Shown: in pieces, positions 18,807 to 29,520 of the stretch
How the letters are laid out: the number at the start of each line of letters is the position of its first letter
How positions within the stretch are numbered: the stretch's first letter is position 1
Assembly: GCF_023061135.1 (NCBI RefSeq)
Contig: NZ_JAKGAN010000003.1
Location: 248,001 to 312,000, forward strand
DNA length: 64,000 nt
Origin: Chromohalobacter sarecensis
GTDB taxonomy: Bacteria; Pseudomonadota; Gammaproteobacteria; Pseudomonadales; Halomonadaceae
Reading direction: 5' to 3'
Notes under the pieces: model-generated
Told to the model about the DNA's origin: nothing
Seen by the model: only the letters and a program-made list of their open reading frames with translations
The model's database searches: none
Translations under genes and position numbers: made by a program

Positions 18807-19550
18807 TCAGTCGTCCAGGTCTTCGTCGAGTTCTTCCGCGGCGTCTTCATGCGACATACGCAGCCCGGTGTGCGGCAGTGGCATGCCGTCGAATTGAGCG
18901 CCTTCCGCCCCCAGGCTCAAGCGGCCCTCGAGAAACCAGCGTACGGCGATGGGGTAGATCAGATGCTCGCGGGCATGGACTTTTTCGATTATCTGCTCGA
19001 CGGCGGTATCGGGGTCGACCCTGAGTGCGGCTTGCAAGGCCACCGGTCCGCCATCGAGTTCTTCGGTAACGAAGTGCACGCTGGCGCCATGCTCCGATAC
19101 GCCATCGGCCAGGGCGCGAGTATGCGTGTCTAGCCCCGGATAGTCCGGTAGCAGCGAAGGGTGGATATTGAGCATGCGGCCGGCATAGCGATGCACGAAC
19201 GTCGGCGTGAGGATACGCATGAACCCCGCGAGGACGATCAGATCGGGCGTGTGGCGGTCGATGACCTTGATCAACGCGCGGTCGTAAGCGTCGCGATCGT
19301 CGTATTCACGATGTGGCAGCACCACGGAATCGACACCGGCTTCCTTGGCGCGGATCAGGCCGTAGGCATCACCCTTATTGGAGATGACGGCAACGATCTC
19401 GCCACCCAGCTCGTCGTGTTGCTGTGCGTCGAGTAGCGCTTGCAGGTTGCTGCCATTGCCGGAGATAAGCACCACGACGCGACGCTTCTCGGCGGGTTCC
19501 GCTTCGAAGTCGTTGCCGTCGGGGGTGTCGGCTTGAGTCGGAGCATTCAT
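18807..19550 (-). CDS. purN: Phosphoribosylglycinamide formyltransferase
   Basis: PurN transfers formyl from 10-formyl-THF to GAR in purine synthesis. Signatures are [15 protein letters not shown], the catalytic Asn/His in [18 protein letters not shown], and [13 protein letters not shown]. At 247 residues it is longer than E. coli PurN (about 212). An acidic 22-residue N-terminal extension and a Glu/Asp-rich C-terminal tail ([13 protein letters not shown]) flank the enzyme, fitting a halophile. The start overlaps the purM stop by ATGA, so the two are co-translated. Confidence 0.95.
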   Translation of the reverse strand: MNAPTQADTPDGNDFEAEPAEKRRVVVLISGNGSNLQALLDAQQHDELGGEIVAVISNKGDAYGLIRAKEAGVDSVVLPHREYDDRDAYDRALIKVIDRHTPDLIVLAGFMRILTPTFVHRYAGRMLNIHPSLLPDYPGLDTHTRALADGVSEHGASVHFVTEELDGGPVALQAALRVDPDTAVEQIIEKVHAREHLIYPIAVRWFLEGRLSLGAEGAQFDGMPLPHTGLRMSHEDAAEELDEDLDD

Positions 19551-20626
19551 GAGCGGACGTTCTCCAGACGAACTTGTTCTTCCTCATCCTGGCGGGCGAC
19601 GATGTCACCGAGTCGATACACCGTTTCGCCGGCGGCTTCGAGTGTGGTCTGGGCCTGTTCGGCCTGAGCCGCGGGCACGACCACAACCATGCCGATGCCG
19701 CAATTGAGCACGCGATGCATCTCGTGCTCGTCGACGTTGCCTTCACGTTGCAGCCAGTCGAAAACTGCGGGGCGCGTCCAGCTCGCGGCATCGATACGCG
19801 CGGTGAGGGTCTCGGGCAGTACACGAGGCACGTTCTCGAGCAGGCCGCCGCCGGTGATGTGCGAGAGAGCGTGCACCGCCACGTCGCTGTCCTTGATCAA
19901 CGACAGCAGCGACTTGACGTAAATGCGCGTCGGCGCCAGTAGAGCGTCACGCAAGGGCACGCCGTCGATCTCGGTGTCGAGCTCGGCCTGACTGACGTCG
20001 AGGATCTTACGGATCAGCGAATAGCCATTGGAGTGCGGACCGGAGGCGGCCAGACCGAGCAGCACATCGCCCTCGGCGACACGGCTGCCATCGAGGATCT
20101 CGGATTTCTCGACCACGCCGACGCAGAAGCCGGCCAGGTCGTAGTCGTTGCCCGCGTACATGCCGGGCATTTCGGCGGTCTCGCCGCCGATCAATGCGCA
20201 GCCTGCCTGGGCGCAGCCTTCGCCGATACCGGTGACGACGTCGGCGGCGATCTCGACATCCAGTTTGCCGGTGGCATAGTAGTCGAGGAAGAACAACGGC
20301 TCGGCGCCGGCGACGACCAGGTCGTTGACGCACATGGCGACCAGGTCGATACCGATGGTGTCATGGCGCTCGAGGTCCATGGCCAGACGAAGCTTGGTGC
20401 CGACGCCGTCGGTACCGGAGACCAGTACCGGCTCGCGGTAGCCGCTGGGCAATTGGCACAGCGCGCCGAAGCCGCCCAGGCCGCCCATCACTTCGGGGCG
20501 GGAGGTACGCTTGGCGACTCCCTTGATGCGTTCGACGAGCGCGTTGCCGGCGTCGATGTCCACGCCGGCATCCTTGTAACTGAGGGATTCGCGGGAAGAG
20601 GTGGGCGTGTCCGAACTGCGAGTCAT
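19547..20626 (-). CDS. purM: Phosphoribosylformylglycinamidine cyclo-ligase (AIR synthetase)
   Basis: PurM closes the imidazole ring, converting FGAM to AIR with ATP. The 359-residue product contains [26 protein letters not shown], the [14 protein letters not shown] signature and [18 protein letters not shown] 20626 follows AGGA at 7 bases; the open frame runs further upstream without family similarity. It is divergent from the PerM-type gene, an arrangement shared with Pseudomonas. Confidence 0.96.
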   Translation of the reverse strand: MTRSSDTPTSSRESLSYKDAGVDIDAGNALVERIKGVAKRTSRPEVMGGLGGFGALCQLPSGYREPVLVSGTDGVGTKLRLAMDLERHDTIGIDLVAMCVNDLVVAGAEPLFFLDYYATGKLDVEIAADVVTGIGEGCAQAGCALIGGETAEMPGMYAGNDYDLAGFCVGVVEKSEILDGSRVAEGDVLLGLAASGPHSNGYSLIRKILDVSQAELDTEIDGVPLRDALLAPTRIYVKSLLSLIKDSDVAVHALSHITGGGLLENVPRVLPETLTARIDAASWTRPAVFDWLQREGNVDEHEMHRVLNCGIGMVVVVPAAQAEQAQTTLEAAGETVYRLGDIVARQDEEEQVRLENVRS

Positions 20627-20808
20627 GGGCATTCCTGTCAACAGTGTGCCGATCGCAGGGCGATCGGGCGAAGCCGATGGCGCCGCCTGGCGCCCGAGGC
20701 CAGGGCGGTATAAGGGAAGGCCGCATTGTAGCATTGCCCCACGGGAGGCGCATTGCCCGCGCAGGCGTGTAGAATCGAAATCAAAAGAGCTGGGAGATAC
20801 GTATCGCA

Positions 20809-21900
20809 ATGACACGCATACAAGTGTGGGGCCTTCTGAGCGCGGCGGGATTGATCTGGTTGCTCGTCTTGCTGGAGCCCATCTTGATGCCGTTTTTCGT
20901 CGGCATGATTTTGGCCTATCTAGGTGACCCAGTGACTGACTGGCTGGAGGCGCGCGGCTTGTCGCGCCGGCTCTCGGTGAGCGTGGTATTCCTCGTGCTG
21001 GCGCTGTCGATGGTCTTGGCGTGCCTGATTCTGATTCCCTTGCTGGGACGCCAGCTGGCGCAATTGGTCGAATCCTTCCCGGCCATCTTTAACTGGGTAC
21101 AGTCGGTGGTGCTACCGGAGGTCCAAGCCGTGACGGGCGTGGATCTCAGCGCTGATTTCGATCAGCTGCGCAGTACCTTGATGGAGAACTGGCGCGAGAC
21201 AGGCACGGTGGCGGCGGCGGTGCTGGCCCAGGCATCCAAGTCAGGCATGGCATTCGCCGTGTGGATGGGCAATCTGGCGCTGATTCCCGTGACGACCTTT
21301 TACTTTCTGCTCGACTGGGACCGGCTCAAGGCGCGCTTGCGCGATTTGCTGCCGCGTCACGTCGAACCGACGATCACGCGCCTCAGTCATGAATGCGACG
21401 AGGTGTTGTCGGCCTTTCTGCGTGGACAGTTGCTGGTGATGCTCAGCCTGGCGGTGATCTATGCGACGGGGCTGAGTCTGCTGGGCTTGAAGTTTGGCCT
21501 TTTGATCGGCCTAGTGGCGGGGCTGGCGAGTATCGTGCCCTACCTGGGCGTGATCGTTGGCATCAGCGTAGCAGCATTGGTGGCGTTCTTTCAGTTCGGT
21601 GAATGGCTGCCGCTGCTCGGCGTGGCCGTGGTCTTCGGCATCGGCCAACTCGTCGAAAGTACCGTGCTGCAACCAGTATTGCTCGGCGACAAGATCGGTC
21701 TGCATCCCATTGCGGTTATCTTTGCCGTGCTCTCGGGTGGGCAGCTATTCGGCTTCACTGGCATTCTGCTGGCGTTGCCGGTTGCCGCTGTCGTCATGGT
21801 AGTATTGCGTTACCTTCATGAGCGCTATAAAAACAGTCGCTTATACGATACTTCCCGCCACGCTGGCGCCTCGCACGAAGGCGATGAGGAAAGGCCATGA
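20809..21900 (+). CDS. PerM/AI-2E family permease-like membrane protein
   Basis: This 363-residue protein has about eight hydrophobic segments (two close to the N terminus around residues 10-45, one near 60-80, one near 145-165, and a cluster from 200 to 340). The PF01594 pattern is visible, including [12 protein letters not shown] and the [22 protein letters not shown] signature. Members include AI-2 exporters and Na+/H+ antiporter-like proteins; substrate unknown. Its stop overlaps the hda start (ATGA). Confidence 0.85.
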   Translation: MTRIQVWGLLSAAGLIWLLVLLEPILMPFFVGMILAYLGDPVTDWLEARGLSRRLSVSVVFLVLALSMVLACLILIPLLGRQLAQLVESFPAIFNWVQSVVLPEVQAVTGVDLSADFDQLRSTLMENWRETGTVAAAVLAQASKSGMAFAVWMGNLALIPVTTFYFLLDWDRLKARLRDLLPRHVEPTITRLSHECDEVLSAFLRGQLLVMLSLAVIYATGLSLLGLKFGLLIGLVAGLASIVPYLGVIVGISVAALVAFFQFGEWLPLLGVAVVFGIGQLVESTVLQPVLLGDKIGLHPIAVIFAVLSGGQLFGFTGILLALPVAAVVMVVLRYLHERYKNSRLYDTSRHAGASHEGDEERP

Positions 21901-22595
21901 TCGGGTCCGCGCAGCTACCACTGGGAGTGGGGCTGAGTGACGATGCAACGTTCGCCAACTTCCATGCGTCGAGCAATGCGCCTTTGCTCGAACGTTTGCG
22001 CGGCCAGCTCGATACGGATGGCGAGCCTTTTCTGTTCCTGTGGGGCGCGCCGGGCAGCGGTCGTAGCCACCTGCTGCAAGCCGCTTGCCACGAAGCCGGG
22101 GACCGGGGAGAGCGTGCCTTGTATCTCCCCTTGCGTGACCTGGGACACTTTCCGCCGCATATGCTCGAGGATCTCGAACGCTTGGACCTGGTGGCGATCG
22201 ATGATCTCACTGCGGTACTCGGGCGTAAGCGCTGGGAAGAGGGGTTGTTTCATTTCTTCAATCGCATGCGCGATGCCAACAAGCGCCTGGTGATCGCCGC
22301 CGAAGCCGCGCCGCGCCAGTTGCCCATCGTGTTGCCCGATCTCGCCTCGCGCTTGAGCTGGGGTGTGACCTTTCATGTTCAGTCACTGGACGATAGCGGA
22401 CGCTTCGAGGCCTTGCAATTGCGCGCACAGGTACGCGGCATGCAGCTCCCTGATGAAGTCGCACGCTATATTCTGCATCGTGGCCCGCGACAACTTTCCG
22501 CGCTATTCGATGCGCTTGCTCGTCTCGACCACGCCTCGCTTTCCGCTCAGCGCAAGCTGACCATTCCTTTCGTCAAGCAGGCGCTGGGCTGGTAA
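21897..22595 (+). CDS. hda: DnaA regulatory inactivator Hda
   Basis: Hda with the DNA-loaded beta clamp stimulates ATP hydrolysis by DnaA and prevents re-initiation. The 232-residue product starts with a clamp-binding motif QLPLG at residues 6-10. An AAA+ P-loop variant GAPGSGRSHLL, Walker B LVAIDDL and the sensor region SRLSWGVTFHVQ follow. The Walker A lysine is replaced by Arg, as is common in Hda. Coupled translation with the upstream permease gene is conserved in many Gammaproteobacteria. Confidence 0.92.
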   Translation: MIGSAQLPLGVGLSDDATFANFHASSNAPLLERLRGQLDTDGEPFLFLWGAPGSGRSHLLQAACHEAGDRGERALYLPLRDLGHFPPHMLEDLERLDLVAIDDLTAVLGRKRWEEGLFHFFNRMRDANKRLVIAAEAAPRQLPIVLPDLASRLSWGVTFHVQSLDDSGRFEALQLRAQVRGMQLPDEVARYILHRGPRQLSALFDALARLDHASLSAQRKLTIPFVKQALGW

Positions 22596-22604
22596 TAAGC
22601 CAAG

Positions 22605-23030
22605 TCATGCGTCGTCGCCGTTGAGCGTGGCGAGAATGCGGCGCGGCCCACCGTGGCGGCGATGCTCCCCCAGCCATATGCCTTGCCAGGTGCCGGTGGC
22701 GAGTCGTCCTGCTTCGACGGCTAGCGTGAGTTGGGTGCCGAAGAGGCTGGCCAAAACGTGCGCCGGCATGTCGTCGGGTCCCTCCAGTGTGTGGCGCATG
22801 CCGTCGATGTCTTGTGGTGCGAGCCGTTCGGCGTACAAAGCCATGTCGTGGCGCACGTCAGGATCGGCGTTCTCATTGAGAGTGAGCGATGCGGATGTGT
22901 GCAGCAGTTGCAGGTGCAAGAGCCCGAGGCGCACGGAGGCGAGCGCTGGGAGCTGGTCGATGATCTCGTCGGTGACGAGGTGAAAGCCTTGGCGGCGTGG
23001 GCTCAGGGTGAGCGTGGTGCGGTGCCACAT
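22605..23030 (-). CDS. YjbQ/UPF0047 family protein
   Basis: This 141-residue protein has the family signature [20 protein letters not shown] and [12 protein letters not shown]. The conserved His, Cys/Thr and Asp residues line a putative metal/active site. Family members are annotated as secondary thiamine-phosphate synthase from weak in vitro or complementation activity; the true role is unsettled. ATG 23030 follows GGGAGA. It is convergent with hda, separated by 9 bases and without a terminator. Confidence 0.85.
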   Translation of the reverse strand: MWHRTTLTLSPRRQGFHLVTDEIIDQLPALASVRLGLLHLQLLHTSASLTLNENADPDVRHDMALYAERLAPQDIDGMRHTLEGPDDMPAHVLASLFGTQLTLAVEAGRLATGTWQGIWLGEHRRHGGPRRILATLNGDDA

Positions 23031-23210
23031 GATGAATTCTCCCGAGAGGTAGTGACGATGCCTTGAAAGGCGCCATCGGCAGCACAATTTCATATTAATA
23101 GTCGCCGGGCTCGTGTGCGCCGGAGGGGCGACCGTCATGATCGTCGATAGCGACGGGCATCGCCATGATGGGGCGCGCGCACGGTGGTCTCAACCGATCA
23201 GGAGGGTGTG

Positions 23211-24590
<1,380 letters not shown>

Positions 24591-24619
24591 CTCGGTAAAA
24601 CGACAGGTGTTGCCTGCCC

Positions 24620-24652
24620 TGGGCGCCCTCACGGGCGCCCAATTTATTTGCA
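24620..24652. terminator. Terminator between fumC and the convergent EEP-family gene
   Basis: TGGGCGCCC and GGGCGCCCA (24620-24628 with 24633-24641) form a 9-bp GC stem with a TCAC loop, followed on the plus strand by ATTTATTTG. Confidence 0.8.
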
Positions 24653-24679
24653 CCTCCTCGGATCTTTACCACGATAGCC

Positions 24680-25783
24680 TTACACGGCGTTCTTGACGGG
24701 GTCCTCGCCACGCCGATCCTGGGCTTCCTCGATGGTTTCCTCGGCGTCCTGTCGCTCTTCGCGATCCGCGTCCGGGCTATCGTTTTCATCGGCGCGTGCC
24801 GGCCGATAACGGAAGGTCGCGAGAATCGGGAAGTGGTCGGAACCGAACGCCGAGAGGCGGCGTAGCGCAACCAGGGTGAAGTGCTCGCTGACGAAGACGT
24901 GATCCAACGGCCAGCGTAGCCAGCGATGCTTAGCGTGAAAGGTGCTGTAAAGGCCGCGTCCTCGGCGTGGATCCAGCATGCCGCTAATGCGGCAGAATAG
25001 ACGTGTCGTCTTCGACCATGCCACGTCGTTGAGATCGCCGGCGACCAGTGTGGGTTGATCCGAGTCACGAACCGTCTGGCCGACTAGCAACAGCTCGGCA
25101 TCGCGCCATAGCGATTCATCGCTTTCGCCGGGGGCGGGGGGGCGTGGGTGTACGGCATGGAAGCGCACATGCTTGCCACCAGGCAGCTCGAACCAGCCAT
25201 GTATCGAGGGGATGTCGTCCTGGATCAGCCACTCGACATGCGGTTCATGTAGCGCGAGACGCGAATACAGGTGCATGCCGTAGAGGTTATCGAGGGGGAT
25301 CTTGACGGTATACGGGTAGCTCTCGCTCAATGCCTCGTCGAGGCGCTCTTCCCACCAAGCATCCGACTCCAGCGTCAGCACGATGTCGGGGTCGACCTCG
25401 TGAATCTGGCGTGTGAGTGACGCTGCTTGGCGATTGGGCGTGAGAACGTTGGCGACGAGCAGCGAAAATTGACGTGAGGCATCCTCGCCTTCGGCATCGA
25501 CCACCTGGCGTGCTGCCAGTGGTGTCCAGGGGAAAATGCGCTTACCTTGAACGCCGAACACGACCAAGCTCGCGATAGCGCCAATCCAGCCCAGTGGCGA
25601 CCATGGCAGCACACACAACAAGGCAATAAAAATCACCACGGCGAATGCCGCCAGTTGCATGCGGGGAAAGTCTAAACCTCGAACCCACCAGTGGCGTAAA
25701 TCCAGCCACGGGATGGCGGTGGCAATAAACGCTAAAAGCGCAAGCAGGGCAAGCGCTATCTCGATGGCATACTCAATCATCAT
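24680..25783 (-). CDS. Membrane endonuclease/exonuclease/phosphatase (EEP) family protein
   Basis: This 367-residue protein begins with three hydrophobic segments (about residues 5-28, 38-58, 62-80). An EEP domain follows: LLVANVLTPNRQ, VDPDIVLTLESDAWW (catalytic Glu), VAGDLNDVAWS, RWPLDHVFVSEHF and SDHFPILATF. These supply the Asp/Asn/His catalytic set of DNase I-like hydrolases. Members of this membrane type may act on phosphodiesters or lipids; the substrate is unknown. The C-terminal 35 residues are very acidic. GAGG lies just before the double ATG (25783/25780). Confidence 0.8.
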   Translation of the reverse strand: MMIEYAIEIALALLALLAFIATAIPWLDLRHWWVRGLDFPRMQLAAFAVVIFIALLCVLPWSPLGWIGAIASLVVFGVQGKRIFPWTPLAARQVVDAEGEDASRQFSLLVANVLTPNRQAASLTRQIHEVDPDIVLTLESDAWWEERLDEALSESYPYTVKIPLDNLYGMHLYSRLALHEPHVEWLIQDDIPSIHGWFELPGGKHVRFHAVHPRPPAPGESDESLWRDAELLLVGQTVRDSDQPTLVAGDLNDVAWSKTTRLFCRISGMLDPRRGRGLYSTFHAKHRWLRWPLDHVFVSEHFTLVALRRLSAFGSDHFPILATFRYRPARADENDSPDADREERQDAEETIEEAQDRRGEDPVKNAV

Positions 25784-25910
25784 GGCCTCGTTTCGGCGGC
25801 GCCGGCCCTGGCTCCATGCCGAGGCGTTACCGTCCATGGTCAGCGTGAGGATTGAGGGTAGCAGGCTAAACGGTGGTTGCGCCAAGTGACGCTGTCATCG
25901 CATGGCCTCG

Positions 25911-27416
25911 TTAGGCCGCATGGCTGTGGCAATGACGCTCGAGATAGGCGGTCAGATGCTGGTGTTGTTCGGGCGTGAAACGCAGGCCCAATTTGGTGCG
26001 TCGCCATAGGATATCATCCGGCGAGTGGGCCCATTCCTCTCGCACTAGATAGTCGACTTCGGCCTGTGTGAGCCCGGCGCCGAATGCGTCGCCAAGTTGA
26101 TCTTCGCGGCTGACGCCGTGCAGAAAGCGCAGGCATAGCGCGCCATAGCTCGATGCGAAGCGTCGCGCACGGGCTTCCCCCAAAAACGGATAATCGCGGA
26201 CGAGTTGCATGGAGAATGCTTCCCGCGAGTCGATGTCGCCGCCGGGAAGCGATGCCTCGGCGGTCCAGGGCGATCCCATCTCGGTGAAGTAGGGCTTCAG
26301 TTGCTCGAGGGCAGCTTCGGCCAGCTTGCGGTACGTAGTGATCTTGCCCCCGAACACGGACAGCAGCGGTGCGCCGCGGACGTCGAGATCGAGCGTGTAG
26401 TCGCGGGTCATCGCCGAAGGATCGGCGGATTCGTCATCGCACAGCGGGCGTACGCCGGAGAAGGTGGTGACGATGTCGTCGTGGGAGAGCGTCTGAGTAA
26501 AATGCTGATTGACCACGTCGAGCAGATAGTCGATTTCCTGGCGGCTGGCGCTGACCTGGGCGGGATCACCCTGGTAGCGGACATCGGTGGTGCCGATCAG
26601 GCTGTAGTCTTGCTGATAGGGCAGCACGAAGACGATGCGCCGATCCTGATTCTGCAGAATATAGGCGCGTTCGTCGGTATTGAGACGTGGCACGACGATA
26701 TGACTGCCTTGAATCATGCGCACGCCGTAGCGTGAATCGCGCTGGGCATTTTCGCGTACCACCTGTTCTACCCAAGGGCCGGCGGCGTTGACCAGGGCGC
26801 GTGCGTAGCGTACTCGGCGCTTGCCGGTGGTGACATCTTCCAACGTGATATGCCAGAGGCCGTCTTCTTCCTGTGCCCCGATGCAGCGGCTACCTACTTG
26901 GATATCGGCGCCGTGTTCACGTGCCTGCATGGCGTTGAGTACGACCAGCCGGGCATCATCGACCCAGCAGTCTGAATATTCGAAACCGCGCTTGATATCG
27001 GGTTTCAGGGGGCTCAGGGCGTCAAAGCGCAACCCTTTCGAGGCAGGAAGGCTGGCACGCTGGCTGAGATGATCGTACAGAAACAAGCCGGTGCGGATCA
27101 TCCAGGCCGGACGCAAATGCGGCTGGTGCGGCAGGATGAAGCGCAGTGGCCAGACAATATGCGGTGCCTTGCGTAACAGCACTTCACGCTCGTGCAGCGC
27201 CTCGCGCACCAGACGAAATTCCCGATGCTCGAGGTAACGTAGGCCGCCGTGGATCAATTTGCTGCTCGCCGAGGAAGTCGCGCTGGCGAGGTCTTGCTGT
27301 TCGCTCAGGGCGACGCGTAAGCCACGGCCTGCAGCATCATTGGCGATGCCGGTGCCATTGATGCCACCGCCGATGACGAAAAGGTCGAGGATGTCCTGTC
27401 GGGGGGAGGCGTTCAT
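25911..27416 (-). CDS. glpD: Aerobic glycerol-3-phosphate dehydrogenase
   Basis: GlpD oxidises glycerol-3-phosphate to DHAP at the inner membrane and passes electrons to quinone through FAD. The 501-residue product has the N-terminal FAD motif DLFVIGGGINGTGIANDAAGRG, SSKLIHGGLRYLEHREF, and the conserved LIGTTDVRYQGDP and GGKITTYRKLAE segments. GGAG precedes ATG 27416. It is downstream of glpR on the same strand, and the intergenic segment carries three phased GlpR-like sites. Confidence 0.95.
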   Translation of the reverse strand: MNASPRQDILDLFVIGGGINGTGIANDAAGRGLRVALSEQQDLASATSSASSKLIHGGLRYLEHREFRLVREALHEREVLLRKAPHIVWPLRFILPHQPHLRPAWMIRTGLFLYDHLSQRASLPASKGLRFDALSPLKPDIKRGFEYSDCWVDDARLVVLNAMQAREHGADIQVGSRCIGAQEEDGLWHITLEDVTTGKRRVRYARALVNAAGPWVEQVVRENAQRDSRYGVRMIQGSHIVVPRLNTDERAYILQNQDRRIVFVLPYQQDYSLIGTTDVRYQGDPAQVSASRQEIDYLLDVVNQHFTQTLSHDDIVTTFSGVRPLCDDESADPSAMTRDYTLDLDVRGAPLLSVFGGKITTYRKLAEAALEQLKPYFTEMGSPWTAEASLPGGDIDSREAFSMQLVRDYPFLGEARARRFASSYGALCLRFLHGVSREDQLGDAFGAGLTQAEVDYLVREEWAHSPDDILWRRTKLGLRFTPEQHQHLTAYLERHCHSHAA

Positions 27417-27449
27417 GGCAAGCTCCGCAAGATTGGTTTCGCAAATTAA

Positions 27450-27508
27450 ATGTTCGGATATGAAAGTAGCGTAATCGAAAGCGAACATCAAGTCGACGAA
27501 ACGAACAT
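27450..27508 (-). promoter_or_regulatory. Three GlpR-like operator sites upstream of glpD
   Basis: The E. coli GlpR site resembles ATGTTCG-N4-CGAACAT. Here an exact ATGTTCG is at 27450-27456, and exact CGAACAT half-sites are at 27482-27488 and 27502-27508. Taken as 18-bp sites they start at 27450, 27471 and 27491, about two helical turns apart. The opposite halves are degenerate. Confidence 0.65.
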
Positions 27509-27545
27509 GGCGTCACTGGGCGACGCCGTGAGCGGAGCGAGGCGG

Positions 27546-28310
27546 TCAGGCGTCGGCGATATGCAGGGTTACATCGTGCTCGCGTAGTAGGCGCAGGATG
27601 CCGTCGGGTGGCTGACGGTCCGTGAACAACGCGTCGATCTGCGAGATATTGCCCTGCCGTACCACGGCATTGCGATGGAACTTGGAATGGTCGGCAGTCA
27701 GGAAGACTTGGCGTGAGTTGCTGATGATGGCCTGGGCGACACGGACTTCCTGATAGTCGAATTCGAGCAATGAGCCATCATCGTCGATGCCGCTGATACC
27801 GATGATGCCGTAGTCGACCTTGAATTGATTGATGAAGTCGATCGTGGCCTCGCCGATGATACCGCCGTCGCGCGAGCGTACCTGGCCACCGGCGATGATG
27901 ACGTTGAAGTCTTCGTTGTGCTGGAGGATCGCCGCTACGTTGAGGTTGTTGGTGATGACCTCGAGACCCCGATGGTTGCGTAGCGCCTCGGCGACCATTT
28001 CATTGCTGGTGCCGATATTGATGAACAGGGAGGCGGAGTCGGGGATCTGCGAGGCAACGCATTCGGCGATATGCTGCTTGGCATCGGCATTGAGTGTCTT
28101 GCGTGTATGGTAGGCAGTGTTGACGGTGCTCGACTCGAGGCCGGCGCCGCCGTGCACGCGCTTGACCGCACCTTCGTCGGCCAATTGGTTGAGGTCGCGG
28201 CGAATCGTCTGTGGCGTGACGGAAAAATGCTGTGTGAGCTGCTCGATGGAGGCGTAGCCCTGGCGCTTGACCAGGGTGACGATGGCGTCGTGGCGGTCTT
28301 GTTGTGTCAT
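27546..28310 (-). CDS. glpR: DeoR-family glycerol-3-phosphate regulon repressor
   Basis: The 254-residue product has an N-terminal DeoR-type winged helix (YASIEQLTQHFSVTPQTIRRDLNQL, residues about 18-43). A DeoRC effector domain follows, with FINIGTSNEMVAEAL and GGIIGEATIDFI. GlpR normally represses glp genes and is released by glycerol-3-phosphate. Its place directly upstream of glpD and the GlpR-like sites in front of glpD, glpR and glpS support the identification. Confidence 0.92.
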   Translation of the reverse strand: MTQQDRHDAIVTLVKRQGYASIEQLTQHFSVTPQTIRRDLNQLADEGAVKRVHGGAGLESSTVNTAYHTRKTLNADAKQHIAECVASQIPDSASLFINIGTSNEMVAEALRNHRGLEVITNNLNVAAILQHNEDFNVIIAGGQVRSRDGGIIGEATIDFINQFKVDYGIIGISGIDDDGSLLEFDYQEVRVAQAIISNSRQVFLTADHSKFHRNAVVRQGNISQIDALFTDRQPPDGILRLLREHDVTLHIADA

Positions 28311-28451
28311 GGGGGTTCCGTTACCTGGCGAGTCAAACGGCCGGTGAATGAGCCATGTCGTGTGGGTAGACGCGAACGTTGCACATACAGTGCAGTGCAG
28401 GCTGGAAATCTATGTTAAACCATGATCCAGTGCGGAAAAAAGTATCATGGA

Positions 28452-28498
28452 TTGTTGTAAAGCGAACATAGACATAGTGTTTTCGATAAAATGAACTT
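28452..28498 (-). promoter_or_regulatory. GlpR-like sites upstream of glpR
   Basis: An exact CGAACAT lies at 28463-28469. TTTTCGATAAA at 28480-28490 is the same 11-mer found upstream of glpS (36210-36220). They lie about 150 bases upstream of the glpR start and suggest autoregulation. The rest of 28311-28567 is AT-rich and holds no gene. Confidence 0.5.
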
Positions 28499-28573
28499 TT
28501 ATAAACAGGCATAAAAACGTGCGAGGTAATCGCGTCAAACGTTTGAACCCTGGCGAATTTTTGGACCTGGGGC

Positions 28574-28601
28574 TTGCAATTTTCCACGACCTGCGTAGAA
28601 T
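28574..28601 (+). promoter_or_regulatory. Promoter of the tRNA-Val pair
   Basis: TTGCAA (28574-28579) and TAGAAT (28596-28601) are 16 bases apart and are followed by a GC-rich discriminator, as expected for a stringently controlled stable-RNA promoter. Confidence 0.7.
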
Positions 28602-28667
28602 GCGCATCCGTTGCCAAGGCGAGAGCCGGCAGCGGCAGCCATAGCATCGCTTAAGCTAGCGCAAAAT

Positions 28668-28744
28668 AGGACCGTAGCTCAGTTGGTTAGAGCGCCACGT
28701 TGACATCGTGGAGGTCAGCGGTTCAAATCCGCTCGGTCCTACCA
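28668..28744 (+). tRNA. tRNA-Val (anticodon GAC), first copy
   Basis: This is a 77-base cloverleaf with encoded CCA. Acceptor stem AGGACCG pairs with CGGTCCT, the anticodon stem is CCACG/CGTGG, and the loop TTGACAT places GAC at 28702-28704. The T arm has GGTTCAAATCC. The anticodon GAC reads valine codons GUC and GUU. Confidence 0.96.
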
Positions 28745-28821
28745 GTAGTGCTTAATGCCATAAGTGCTCAATGTAAGGTCATTAGTACTTAGCATCGAAG
28801 TGCTGCTAACAATCGATTTGC

Positions 28822-28898
28822 AGGACCGTAGCTCAGTTGGTTAGAGCGCCACGTTGACATCGTGGAGGTCAGCGGTTCAAATCCGCTCGGTCCTACCA
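28822..28898 (+). tRNA. tRNA-Val (anticodon GAC), second copy
   Basis: It is identical over all 77 bases to the copy at 28668, after a 77-base spacer that is unrelated to it. It is probably cotranscribed with the first copy and ended by the hairpin that follows. Confidence 0.96.
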
Positions 28899-28906
28899 GA
28901 ATATTG

Positions 28907-28940
28907 AACGCCCCCGCTGTCTTGCAGCGGGGGCGTTTGC
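28907..28940 (+). terminator. Terminator of the tRNA-Val transcript
   Basis: The 13-bp stem AACGCCCCCGCTG / CAGCGGGGGCGTT has a 5-base loop. The trailing T-run is short (TTT), but the stem is very stable. It also lies close to the end of the convergent msrC gene. Confidence 0.8.
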
Positions 28941-28964
28941 GTTGGGGCTTTGAGCTGCTGAGCT

Positions 28965-29438
28965 TTATCCAGTCACGCTGGGCGTGGAAAGGTCGCTGGC
29001 GGCAATGAAAATTTCCACCAGGCGCTCTATCCCGCGCTGGTCGTCCTCACTGAAGCGCTCGGGACGCGGGCTGTCGAGGTCCAGGACGCCCCAGAGTTCG
29101 CCATCGTGGATGATGGGAACTACCAGCTCCGAACGCGATGCGGCATCGCAAGCGATGTGACCGGGAAAGGCATGGACATCCGCGACACGCTGCGTGCGTC
29201 GTGTCGTGGCGGCGGCGCCGCAGACGCCTTTGTCGAAGGGGATGGGGTTGCAGGCTGGCAAGCCCTGGAAAGGCCCGAGGATGAGCGTCCCGGGCTGGCG
29301 TTGAAGATAGAAGCCGGCCCAGTTCAGATCGCTGATCTCGTGCTTCAGGAAGGCGCAGGTCTGCGCCGCATTGGTCAGCCAGTCGTGGGTGTCCAGCAGG
29401 GGTTCCAGCTGGCGAGCGAGCAGGGCGTAGTCACTCAT
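28965..29438 (-). CDS. msrC: Free methionine-(R)-sulfoxide reductase (fRMsr, GAF domain)
   Basis: The enzyme reduces free, not peptide-bound, Met-R-sulfoxide using thioredoxin. The 157-residue GAF protein keeps the three cysteines of E. coli fRMsr (C84, C94, C118) with identical spacing: one in LPACNPIP, one in DKGVCGAA, one in HIACDAAS. GGAG precedes ATG 29438. It lies just downstream of metQ on the same strand, with a hairpin between them, suggesting a functional link to methionine or methionine-sulfoxide import. Confidence 0.9.
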   Translation of the reverse strand: MSDYALLARQLEPLLDTHDWLTNAAQTCAFLKHEISDLNWAGFYLQRQPGTLILGPFQGLPACNPIPFDKGVCGAAATTRRTQRVADVHAFPGHIACDAASRSELVVPIIHDGELWGVLDLDSPRPERFSEDDQRGIERLVEIFIAASDLSTPSVTG

Positions 29439-29467
29439 GATGTCTCCGGATGAATGAGAATGATAAC

Positions 29468-29498
29468 GAAACAGGCCGGCCCTGTGGGGCCGGCCTGT
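29468..29498 (-). terminator. Hairpin between metQ and msrC
   Basis: The 12-bp stem ACAGGCCGGCCC / GGGCCGGCCTGT has a 4-base loop and is followed on the minus strand by TTTCGTT. It probably ends most metNIQ transcripts. Confidence 0.7.
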
Positions 29499-29520
29499 CC
29501 AACGAAGCGGCGGAGGGCGG

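Noticed and set aside
25781-25916. Direct repeat CATGGCCTCGTT at 25781 and 25901
   Set aside because: It is a 12-base repeat only, around the EEP start and the glpD stop, with no terminal structure of a mobile element.
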